DNA of 64,000 nucleotides, taken from contig QWDQ01000042.1 in the NCBI GenBank assembly GCA_003868215.1, forward strand, positions 173,074 to 237,073, read 5' to 3'. Below the pieces are notes generated by a model. That model saw only the letters and a list, made by a program, of their open reading frames with translations. It ran no database searches and was not told the origin of the DNA. The position numbers and the translations under genes are program-made. Shown here one piece after another: positions 55,658 through 64,000 of this stretch. Source of the stretch: Pseudophaeomoniella oleicola (taxonomy: Eukaryota > Ascomycota > Eurotiomycetes > Phaeomoniellales > Phaeomoniellaceae). Position 1 is the first letter of the stretch, and every line of letters begins with the position of its first letter.

Positions 55658-57616
55658 CTAGACATATGCACCAGTACTGTCCACCTCGTACATTCTTGTA
55701 CCGGTAATGACAGGTTTCAAGATGCCTGCCTTTTCCAAGTCGTCTACTAGGTTAGCCAACATGAGATCACAACCTCTGGCAGCGACCAAACTCATGCTGA
55801 CGGGTAACCATTCCTGCTGCAAAGTGATGGTACTGTTATAAGGAGCTTCGCCGATAGGAACAACTAGGTCCGGAGCACCACCATATCCCGCAATCGCCCA
55901 CTGATCCATTCCTAGAGGGGGGTGAGTGGTCAGGTTAAAGTATCGATTACGATAGCTGACGGCACCAGTACTCCAAGGATAAACATAGAGACCTTCGGAA
56001 CAAGAGTCGGTGCTATTTCGTCCATAGCCTTCAGTTTCGAACCATTCTCGGAAGAGGGTCATGTTTTGTTCGGCGGTCGAATAGTCGTTGTTGGCTTGAC
56101 CCCATTGCCAGCGAGCAAGAGGGCCAGGGTTGATAAAGGCACGTCGACCTCCATGTTTGGCAGCGTAATCGGCAAACAACGGGACACCCAGATTCTCGTA
56201 TTGGTAGACCGAGGTGAGTATGGCATACGTGGTGTTGAGCATCTCATTGACATCTGCCGGGGCATCGGGGGAGTGAGTGTCGAGCCACAGCTGAGTGTAA
56301 TTGGCAATGGTACGATTGACATTCAGGAAGGATTCCAGGGCAGTCATGAAGGTTTCCATTGCCGCTGCTGCTTCCGGGGTGATTTCGTCACCGGCGGCCA
56401 CTCCATATGAAATGGCGCCACCGCTGTAGCCATAGTACAGCTTGCTGGGGTAAGAGGTGAAGTCGGAACGGAAGTCGCTGTACCAAGCCTTGGCGGCAGT
56501 TGCCCAGAGAGAGGCGCTTCGTGCATAGACTCCGGCAGTGTCGAGCAGATCGTTGAGGGGAATGACATGGTCCATGGGTACTGCACCGGTTGATGGTCTG
56601 TTGCCATAGATACCCTGAGCACCAGCCGGTCCACGCATTGAGCCGCCGGTATCACTTCCCACAGCGAGATCCAACCAAGAATAGGCGCCCATTCCCGAAC
56701 CAGGTCCAGCCGATGACCCACTTGGAGACTGGTATCCGTCTGCACGAGCGTTGAAGGGACAATGAAGGTCGACCCAGTCGGCAGTGGGGTTGTCACCATT
56801 GGCAAACTGCACCGTACCCATCTTTCCAACAAGGACGGCACCACGGTCGATCAGTCGTTGGACCGAGGGGGCAGTCACATTCTGTGGGCCGTAGGTGTAG
56901 TAATAGGTTCGACTACCGCCACTGGTCCTGATGCCCTTGACGTGGTAAATGTCCTTGACACCGAATCGTAGGCCGGCTAGAGGTTGGTCGGGGGTGGCAG
57001 TATAGTAGAGTCTGGACGGTACTGCGATGCTCTTGGCCATGACGTTTTCGGTGACAGAGGGCAAAGAAAAGTAACCACCTGCCTCATCGCTGACGATGCC
57101 CTGGATGAAGGAGAGATAGTCGTCGTCGTACAAGCGATGTGCTTTGAAGACATGACCCGACGAGGAAACAAAGTAGGGACCTTTCGGGAGGGGCGTTGAG
57201 AGATTAGGGGTACCAGCTATTTTGCCGGTATTGAAAGATGGGGAGGTCATCAAGAGAGTGCTTCCCATGGCACTCAACGTGGGGGCACACGAGGCCATGT
57301 CGACAGAGGCAGATGTTTTGTTGGTGGAGAGGTAGATCGACCCGAGGAAGGCTTCCTGAAAGACATCATCGCTGCTGAGATAGTTTGAGATTGTTGAATT
57401 GAGCTCTTGCGCGGTGACGGTATCACTTGAAGTTTCCAAGACGGTCAACGGGAACAGGTCCCCGCCGGGAAAGGTTCTGCTCAACGTCGATACGGCGACT
57501 CCTCCGACGTAGTAGGAGATACCGTTGAGAGTGACGGTTTGGCCATTGTCGACGAGGTCAGCTACGACAGATGATGCTATCGAAAGCAACCATGCGATAG
57601 ACCGTAGTTGATACAT
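55658..57616 (-). CDS. Secreted amidase-signature hydrolase, 652 aa
   Basis: Amide hydrolase of the amidase signature family. Single exon. A signal peptide (MYQLRSIAWLLSIASSVVAD, cleavage after about residue 19) marks it as secreted. Residues 20-200 form a long N-terminal extension peculiar to fungal members, with N-glycosylation sites (NSTI, NKTS, NLST). The catalytic core has LRFGVKDIYHVKG (K221), YQSPSGSSAG (cis-Ser about S301) and GSDTGGSMRGPAG (nucleophile S326), so the Ser-cisSer-Lys triad is complete. The rest contains further glycosylation sites. It is the last recognisable gene before the telomere. Substrate unknown; transamidosome GatA is excluded by secretion and length. Confidence 0.92.
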   Translation of the reverse strand: MYQLRSIAWLLSIASSVVADLVDNGQTVTLNGISYYVGGVAVSTLSRTFPGGDLFPLTVLETSSDTVTAQELNSTISNYLSSDDVFQEAFLGSIYLSTNKTSASVDMASCAPTLSAMGSTLLMTSPSFNTGKIAGTPNLSTPLPKGPYFVSSSGHVFKAHRLYDDDYLSFIQGIVSDEAGGYFSLPSVTENVMAKSIAVPSRLYYTATPDQPLAGLRFGVKDIYHVKGIRTSGGSRTYYYTYGPQNVTAPSVQRLIDRGAVLVGKMGTVQFANGDNPTADWVDLHCPFNARADGYQSPSGSSAGPGSGMGAYSWLDLAVGSDTGGSMRGPAGAQGIYGNRPSTGAVPMDHVIPLNDLLDTAGVYARSASLWATAAKAWYSDFRSDFTSYPSKLYYGYSGGAISYGVAAGDEITPEAAAAMETFMTALESFLNVNRTIANYTQLWLDTHSPDAPADVNEMLNTTYAILTSVYQYENLGVPLFADYAAKHGGRRAFINPGPLARWQWGQANNDYSTAEQNMTLFREWFETEGYGRNSTDSCSEGLYVYPWSTGAVSYRNRYFNLTTHPPLGMDQWAIAGYGGAPDLVVPIGEAPYNSTITLQQEWLPVSMSLVAARGCDLMLANLVDDLEKAGILKPVITGTRMYEVDSTGAYV

Positions 57617-57662
57617 GTTGGTGCTGCCAGCGGCCAGTAGAGGACGAGATCAAAGGTTGTGA

Positions 57663-57670
57663 ATATATAT
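57663..57670 (-). promoter_or_regulatory. TATA-like box of the amidase gene
   Basis: ATATATAT about 50 bases upstream of the ATG on the minus strand. Confidence 0.45.
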
Positions 57671-58036
57671 TCTTGAGACAGCGACATCGGGAGATAGCCA
57701 AGGTTGACGGAGTATAGTGAACTCCGTAGTCTGAAGTAGTCATATTGAAGGGGACATAGTTCTTGTTAGCGTATGATACCTAGACCGACATCTCGGGAAA
57801 CAGCCAGAATGAGAATTGATCTGCTTACTAGATCATATAACCCCGGACAGGAACCGTTGGCGCAATCTCTGGATATCCACCGCTCATGTCCGTTATCGTT
57901 GTTGCAGCAGACGGAGTAGTGCGTGTTCTTAGGGTTACAGAAGTGACGGTAGAGAAGAGATGGGATCCAAAGGTAACGCAACGAAAGAGAACGATATGTA
58001 ATGACGGAACAGACTGGTGGGTATTGGGGGGTATAA

Positions 58037-58182
58037 CAATGAGAGGTAAACAGTTGAGAAGAGAGGTGAAGATGTCGCATCAAGGTCTAACCCTAAAAAA
58101 TAATCGACAGGGAAGAGATGGGATGCAATGAGAGGTAAACAGTTGGGAGGAGAGGTGATTGTCGCATCAAGGTGTTAACCCT
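58037..58182 (+). repeat. Two copies of a 57 bp unit, offset 89 bp
   Basis: Copies at 58037-58092 and 58126-58182 share CAATGAGAGGTAAACAGTTG and TCGCATCAAGGT, and both end in AACCCT, the complement of a telomere unit. Confidence 0.85.
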
Positions 58183-58847
58183 CGAAACAGTCAGTAAGAT
58201 GAAACAAGTTGGAGTCATCATCTGGCTCTGTTTGGTATTCGGAGAGATGTAAAACCCTAAGAAAACGGAAGAACCATCACCATAGACAAGAGAAGCGACC
58301 AGAAATGTTAGTGTGGTAGTTTGGTAGTTGGAGAGACGGGAGAACCGTCACCAAGAGAGGAGAACCATCAACATAAGGTCCTAGCAGTCCTGTTAGTTTG
58401 TACTTGCCTTAGTCAGAGTACTTGCCATGAACGAACAGAAGAAGCCTGCGCAGAAGACAAGCAATCATCACCAGACAAGAGATAGGGTTACAGATGTCAG
58501 TGAAGAGTTAGGGTTAATAATGGGAAGGTGATGGGAAGCGACAGGAATGATGATGGGATGATGAGTTAGGGTTAGATGTTTTTGGGATAAGGATGAAGGG
58601 GAGAAAGAATGGAAGGAAGAAGGGGAGAAAGAACTTAGAAGGAGGATGAGCTTAAGGGAAAGTGCAACCCCGACCAGCAACCAACCATAACCACTATGAA
58701 GGCCAATTACTAACCGTGCGACAAGTTTATGACAAGTAGAATAGTTAGGGTTGGAATATGCGGGGAAATCGCCACAAGTCATATTGCAACAATTGTAGCT
58801 AGTTATATCTAGTACTAGATCTGGCATGACAATTACTACAATTGTTG

Positions 58848-58906
58848 TCACCAATTATTGTCACCAATTATTGTCACCAATTATTGTCACCAATTATTGT
58901 CACCAA
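58848..58906 (+). repeat. 13 bp tandem repeat (TCACCAATTATTG)n
   Basis: Four perfect 13 bp copies plus a partial one, each holding the inverted core CAATTATTG; isolated in otherwise purine-rich sequence. Confidence 0.95.
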
Positions 58907-58909
58907 AGG

Positions 58910-59080
58910 TAAGAGATGGTGGAGGGTGGATGATAAGACATGGGGATGATGGATGGGAAGGTAAGAGATGGTGGGTGGTAATAAATGGTGAAGGGTAAGA
59001 GGGTGAAGGGTAAGAGATGGATGGTAAGAGATGGTGGATGGTAAGAGATGGTGGATGGTAAGAGATGGTGGATGGTAAGA
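58910..59080 (+). repeat. Degenerate GGTAAGAGATGGTGGAT minisatellite
   Basis: About eight imperfect copies of a 17 bp purine-rich unit; the most regular run is near 59020-59080. Confidence 0.85.
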
Positions 59081-60106
59081 GTTGAGCCTAATAAAAGGTA
59101 AAAGATGGAAGATGAATGAAAGTAGAGGGTACGAGATGATGAAGGGTAACCCTAAAATAATAATAATAAGTATTGTCACCCACTAGAAATGGAGGATGGA
59201 GATGGTATAGTAAGAAAGGAAAGAGTTGGGTGGAAGGGTAGGGTTACAAAAGATGGTAGAGAGTACAAGGGTTGAAAGGGATAAAGAGAGAAACAGTTTT
59301 AGTAGAAAGAGATGGGAGATGGAAATAAAAGAAGGGCAGAGATCATAAAGAGAAGAGAAGACCATAGGTAGCAGTAAGAGTAGGTGGTAAGTAATGAAGA
59401 GGACAGACAGTGCCTTAGTCGTTTAAACCACTAACAACCACGGGATTAGGGAGGGCGGTCGGTGCCAATGGAATGGGGGAGACACAGGCACTCTCACAGT
59501 AACAAACAGGGAGAGTGGGTGATAGAGATGGAATGATGGGTACAGAATGAAATGTCTATTCGGAGGGTAATAACGAAACTGGTTTCGTAGTCCCTACGAG
59601 GATTGGGACGAGGAATCGAATGGTGGTATTTTGGAGAGGATCGGAAGGTTGGAAGGGTTCAGTAGGGACGATGGTGTGAAGGGATTGTTGAGATTGTTGA
59701 GGTGGTGGGCATGAGGGTGGTGAGAGGAGAGGTCATGAGGGGGGACGGGAAGGGTGGAGGTGGTGGATTCGGTGGAGAGGGTGGGGATAGTGATGATTGG
59801 AGGAGAGGGATGAGAGGGGGTTGGAATAGAGTTTAGAGAGGGTTCAGGGATGTTGAGGGCTGTAGGGCTGAGAGGAGAGGTCGGAGGAGGTTGAGATGGA
59901 GGTTGAGATGGAGGTTGAAGGAGAGTTTAGAGAGGTTGAAGGAGGGTTTAGGGCAGAAAGGTTTCGGGCAGGAGGGAGTAGGGCTGATGAGGGGAGGGAA
60001 GGTAGGAAGGGGATAGGGCTGAAGGAGAAGAGGAAGGAGCGGATGTTGACGAGGGAGAGGGATGGTTTCAGGAGCGGATTTCAGAAAATGGGATGTTTTT
60101 GGTAGA

Positions 60107-60252
60107 TTGGAGGTGGTTTTACGAGGGGAGAGGTTGACTTGGGGTGCGAATTTCGAAAAATGGGATGTTTTGGATGGGTTTGGAGGTGGTTTTACGAGGG
60201 GAGAGGTTGACTTGGGGTGCGAATTTCGAAAAATGGCATGTTTTTGGTAGAT
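60107..60252 (+). repeat. 73 bp tandem duplication
   Basis: Two copies (starting at 60107 and 60180) containing GGTGGTTTTACGAGG and GGTGCGAATTTCGAAAAATG. Degenerate fragments of the same unit recur near 60070, 60305 and 60505. Confidence 0.9.
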
Positions 60253-60599
60253 TGGAGATGTAGGGGAGATGATGTTTACGAGGGAGAGGGATACTGTTGA
60301 CTTTCAGGTGCGAATTTCAGAAAATGGCATGTTTTGAATGGGTGATGTCATGGATATTTTGGTGTGTTGGGAATTTGGGATGGAGGTGGGAGTGGTAGGG
60401 CTGGAAGAGAGTGGTAGGGCTGAGAGAGGATGACTAAGCAGGAAGTGGGAAGGAAGGAGGATGGGGGGTGATGTCATGGGGAAATTGGGTGGGTTGAGAA
60501 TTGGATTTCAGGTGCGGATATTTGGGAATTGGAGATTGATGATGACTAATCAGATGACTAAGCAGGTATTTGATTGGTATCGTCAATGGGATGGTGGGA

Positions 60600-61250
60600 T
60601 GGGGAAGGTACCATAGTAGGAAGGTACCATAGTAGGAAGGTACCGATGAGTCAATGGAAGGTGCAGGTGATGTGGATGGGTACATAGATGGACGAGTGGT
60701 CATGGGGAAGGTACCGATATGGGATGGAGGATGAGTCAACGGAAGGTGCAGATGATGTGGATGTAGGATGAGCCAATGGAAGGTGCAGGTGATTGGTGTG
60801 GATGGTGTCATTTGATGGGGGAGTGGGGTGTAGTCTGGGGAAGGTACGATGAGGGGTGGGTACTTTGATGGGATGAGTCAAATGGGAAGGGGAGTACCTT
60901 GGGAGATGAAACAGGGGGAAGGTGCAGATGATTGGGTAGTGTGGATGGGTACCTTGATGGATGAAACAAGAGGAGGGGCAGGTGATGCAGATGATTGGTA
61001 GAGATAGATGAGTACCTTGGTGGATGAAACACGGGGAAGGTGCAGGTGATGCAGGTGATTGGTGTGGGTGGCGTCATATGATGGGGGTGGAGTAGTCTGG
61101 GGGGGGGGAAGGGGTGATGAGGATGGTGGCGATTATCACCGGTGGGGAAGGTTCCAGGTGACGTGGATGAGGACCTTGGTGGAAAGTCAGTGGGAGGAAG
61201 GTGCAGGTGATGGATGTGGGGATGGATGGTGGATGAGGAAGGTACCGATG
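60600..61250 (+). repeat. GGTACC / GGAAGGTGCAGGTGAT minisatellite field
   Basis: Two alternating motifs, AAGGTACC and GGAAGGTGCAGGTGAT, recur at irregular spacing of about 40-80 bp; the tightest part is three 16 bp units at 60603-60645. Confidence 0.85.
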
Positions 61251-61510
61251 ATGAGGTTATCTTTCTTCTCTCTCTCTCTTTTCTTCTTCTTTTCTTCACA
61301 TCACTTGGATGGAAGGTAAGTGTCTCCTCTTGTTTGCTGTCAATGATATTATCTTTGATAGTATCATTGTTTTCTTTTGCTCATGTTGATGGGATCATCT
61401 TCTGGGTGATACTGTCGTAGATTTCCTCTGTTGATTGGTTTCATTTGTCATTTTTGATGATTTCTTTCATTTGTTGCTGTTGGTTTGATGATTTCTTTCA
61501 TTTGTCATTG

Positions 61511-61960
61511 TTGATGGATGGATTGGATTGATGGATGGATTGGATTGATGGATGGATTGGATTGATGGATGGATTGGATTGATGGATGGATTGGATTGAT
61601 GGCTGGTTTGATGGATGGGTGTCTCTTCTTGATGGATGGATGGATGGATGGATGGGCGTTTCTTTTTGATGGATGGATGGGTTGATTGATGGATGGGCGT
61701 TTCTTTCTGATGGATTGGATTGGATGATGGATGGATGATGGGTGTCTCTCTTTGATGGATGGATGGATTGATGGATGGGATGGGATGATGGATGGTTAGT
61801 TTGATTGATGGATGGGTGAATGGATGGGCGTTTCTTTTGATTGATTGGATGATGGATGGATGGCTTTGATGGGATGGGTTGATGGATGGGTTGATGGCTT
61901 TGATGGGATGGGTTGATGGATGGGTTGATGGGATGGATGGATGGCTGGCAAGTTCAGTGA
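61511..61960 (+). repeat. GATGGATGGATTGGATT and related TGGA-rich repeats
   Basis: Five near-perfect 17 bp units at the left end (about 61511-61600) decay into (GATG)n, interrupted by GGGCGTTTCTTTTTGAT segments. Confidence 0.9.
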
Positions 61961-61969
61961 CTGTGGTGT

Positions 61970-62900
61970 TGATGCTGACCTGATATGGATAGCTGCTTAC
62001 TTGGTACAGGTTGCTTGTTGATGGATGGTAGGTGGTGGTCAGTGAGTATATGCTTGTGTTGATGTTGCTGACTTGTGGCTTGATATAGCTTGCTGGCTTG
62101 TGGATTGATGGTGAGTGGTTACTGTGTTGATGTTGCTGACTTGATGTGGATAGCTGCTTACTTGCATAGGTGATGGGTGGTGGGTGATGGATGATGCATG
62201 GTAAGTGAACATGTCTACATTTTTGATGCTGACTTGGTATAGATGGCTGGCTTCTTGATGGGTAGTGACTGGTGGATGGTGAGTGTGTGGTTCTGTTGTT
62301 GTTGTTGCTGACTTGTGGCTTAGTATTACTGACTTGTCCAGGTTACTGGTGAGTTGGTATGCCCATGTTGTTGATGCTGACTTGTGGCTTAGTATTACTG
62401 ACTTGTCTAGGTTGCTGGTGAGTTTGTGTGTGCTGTTGTTGACTACTGACTTGATGTGGATAGCTGCTTACCTGTGGCTTAGCATTACTAACTTGTTTAG
62501 GGTGCTAGTGAGTCTATCGTGCTGTTGTTGATTGCTGACTTGGTGTGGATAGCTGCTGACTTGGACAGGTGACTGGCAAGTGGTTCATTGGTGACTGGGT
62601 GAGTTGATATCCCTGTGTTGATGCTGCTGACATGGTATAGGTCGTGGATGGATGGGGACTGGTGATCAGTGAGTTGATATCCCCGTGTTGTTGTTGCTGA
62701 CTTGGTCTAGGATGGTGTTGAGTGGTGAAGGGTAGGTTGTGGTGAGTACTTGCTGGTGTTGATACTGCTGACTTGTATAGATGGTGACTGGTGAGTATAT
62801 GTTTCTGTTGGTGTTGCTGACTTGGTCTAGACTGGTGAAGGGTGATGGGTAGTGACTGGTGAGTCTATGCTTGTGTTGAGGTGATGCTGACTTGGGATAG
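61970..62900 (+). repeat. GTTGATGCTGACTTG minisatellite field
   Basis: Imperfect units joining TGTTGATGCTGCTGACTTG, a TATAGG/TAGCTGCTTAC segment and GACTGGTGAGT. A higher-order copy with CTTGTGGCTTAGTATTACTG starts at 62312, 62381 and 62471. Confidence 0.85.
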
Positions 62901-62904
62901 GTGA

Positions 62905-63006
62905 CTGGTAGGTAGATAGGTAGCAGGTAGATAGGTAGCAGACAGTGGATAGGTTGATAGGTAGATAGGAGGTAGCAGGTAGTGGATAGATAGATAGGTA
63001 GATAGT
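62905..63006 (+). repeat. GGTAGATA / GGTAGCA short repeat
   Basis: Interleaved GGTAGATA and GGTAGCA units over about 100 bp. Confidence 0.85.
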
Positions 63007-63035
63007 AGAAAGGTGCTGGGTGGTGATGTGAAATG

Positions 63036-63430
63036 TGTAGATGTAGATGTAGATGTAGATGTAGACTGTAGACTGTAGCTATAGCTGTAGCTGTGTGAGA
63101 AGTGTGAGAAGTGTGAGAGGCATGAGAGGCATGAGAGGTATGAGAGATGTAAACTGTAATGGTATATGTAGTATAATGTAGATGTAGATGTAGATGTAGT
63201 GTAGATGTAGGTTAATGTGTAGATGTAGGTTAATGTGTAGAGTGTAGAGTGTAGATGTAGGTGTAGTGTAATGTAATGTAAGTGTAGATGTAGGTGTAGA
63301 TGTAGGTGTAGATGTAGGTGTAGGTGTAGGTGTAGATGTAGTGTAGTGTAGATGTAGTGTAGTGTAGATGTAGGTGTAGTGTAATGTAAGTGTAGTGTAA
63401 TGTAAGTGTAGATAGTAGATCTATAATAGG
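63036..63430 (+). repeat. TGTAGA/GTGTAG hexamer-like array
   Basis: (GATGTA)n with variants GTGTAG, GTAATGTA and GTAGGTGTA. Its G/T-rich, 6 bp periodicity resembles degenerate telomere-type sequence, but the unit is not TTAGGG. Confidence 0.85.
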
Positions 63431-63926
63431 GGTGAATCTAGATGTAGAATAATGTGTAAATTATGGGCTGTAAGGCGTAAATGTAGGTATAGGGATGAAT
63501 GTAAAGAGTGAGAGGTGTGAGATAAGCGAGATGAATATATAATAAAGCGTAATATAATGTTAAATGACAAGATGTGTAGATAAAGGAGGGTAGTAACCCC
63601 CCATGTAACCCCCGGTAACCCCGGTATTAAATAATAAGGGTTATGATGAAATATTGCGTGAATTAGGGTTAATAAATAAAGAGTAATAAAGGGAAGAGAG
63701 TTAAAGAGATATAATAAATATATATAAAAAGATAAGTAAGGTAGAATAGGGTTAAATAGATAAATAAGATAAAGGGTGATATAATAAAGATAAAATAAAG
63801 ATGGAGTGTTTTAATAAGAGATGTTAACGAAATAATGGTATAGGTGAAAATGAGTGAGTGAGTGAGTGTAAGTGTAAAAGGGAGAGAGTGAGGGAATGGG
63901 GAGTGGGATGTGACGTGAGATGTAAA

Positions 63927-64000
63927 GGGTTAGGGTTAGGGTTAGGGTTAGGGTTAGGGTTAGGGTTAGGGTTAGGGTTAGGGTTAGGGTTAGGGTTAGG
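63927..64000 (+). repeat. Telomere, (TTAGGG)n
   Basis: 74 bases of perfect GGGTTA repeats (about 12 units) running to the last base, G-rich strand 5' to 3' outward. This marks the physical end of the chromosome. Confidence 0.99.

Larger units (their letters stand above)
57671..63926. other. Gene-free subtelomeric region
   Basis: 6.3 kb between the amidase promoter and the telomere. All long frames (for example 60434-60811 and 60808-61299 minus, 62283-62531 plus) are translations of simple repeats and show no domain. No subtelomeric RecQ helicase or transposon remnant is visible. The plus strand is purine-rich to about 61.26 kb and then G/T-rich. Confidence 0.8.

Noticed and set aside
60434-61299. 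Long minus-strand frames rich in His, Pro, Leu and Ser
   Set aside because: They are translations of the GGTACC/GGTGCAGG minisatellite; three-letter periodicity follows the repeat, with no domain or start context.
62283-62531. 82-codon plus-strand frame with repeated DLWLSITDLSRLLVS
   Set aside because: The repeat reflects the 69 and 90 bp spaced DNA units; no signal or conserved fold.
57671-63926. Transposon or subtelomeric RecQ helicase remnant
   Set aside because: No terminal repeats, transposase, reverse transcriptase or helicase motif in any frame.
1-64000. CRISPR array, bacterial operon or prophage
   Set aside because: The window is eukaryotic with spliced genes; repeats present are tandem micro- and minisatellites without unique spacers.

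Overview
The window is the right-hand end of a chromosome from a filamentous ascomycete (Pezizomycotina). It ends in an uninterrupted array of TTAGGG repeats whose G-rich strand runs toward position 64000, so this is a real telomere. Fungal identity follows from short 45-170 bp GT-AG introns, a RID/Masc1-type DNA methyltransferase, CHS5, a Zn2Cys6 regulator and several Pezizomycotina-type families. A leotiomycete-like origin is possible, but the sequence alone does not settle it.

About 57.6 kb is ordinary gene-bearing sequence with 26 protein genes and one tRNA. From left to right these are: an HhH-GPD DNA glycosylase; amidophosphoribosyltransferase (ADE4); a RID-like cytosine methyltransferase; CHS5; an unassigned protein with an RNase P protein-like R-N-R segment; eIF1A; the XPF/RAD1 nuclease; a 73-residue protein; a DUF1275 membrane protein; a divergent 6-phosphogluconate dehydrogenase paralog; a 3-dehydroshikimate dehydratase-like TIM barrel; a 2,2-dialkylglycine decarboxylase; a Zn2Cys6 regulator; tRNA-Gly(GCC); a DUF1295 membrane protein; a GPI-anchored protein; a class II aldolase-fold protein; NUS1; HUS1; a 77-residue two-exon membrane protein; YIF1; SRP receptor alpha; an FAD-linked oxidase; an MFS transporter; an unknown secretory protein; a GAR-domain protein; an aldo/keto reductase; and a secreted amidase. 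Exon boundaries were placed by hand from splice signals, reading phase and protein continuity.

Two themes stand out. First, genome-maintenance genes are frequent (HhH-GPD glycosylase, RID, XPF, HUS1), although they are interspersed with housekeeping genes and are probably not a functional cluster. Second, 23.1-30.0 kb looks like an accessory metabolic locus. The dialkylglycine decarboxylase keeps all the reference active-site residues I compared. It is divergent from a Zn2Cys6 regulator, and the shared promoter holds two copies of the decamer TTTCCCGCGG. Next to it are the dehydroshikimate dehydratase-like protein and an unusual 6PGDH paralog whose Rossmann fold suggests NAD rather than NADP. 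This is my best candidate for an undescribed system: a regulated pathway that could act on alpha,alpha-dialkyl amino acids such as Aib.

The last 6.3 kb (57.7-64.0 kb) carries no convincing gene. It is a layered subtelomere. A purine-rich zone (about 58.3-61.26 kb) is followed by a short pyrimidine tract, a G/T-rich minisatellite zone (61.3-62.9 kb), GTAGAT-type short repeats (62.9-63.43 kb), an A/T-rich stretch (63.43-63.9 kb) and then the telomere. Isolated TTAGGG-like units are scattered through it.
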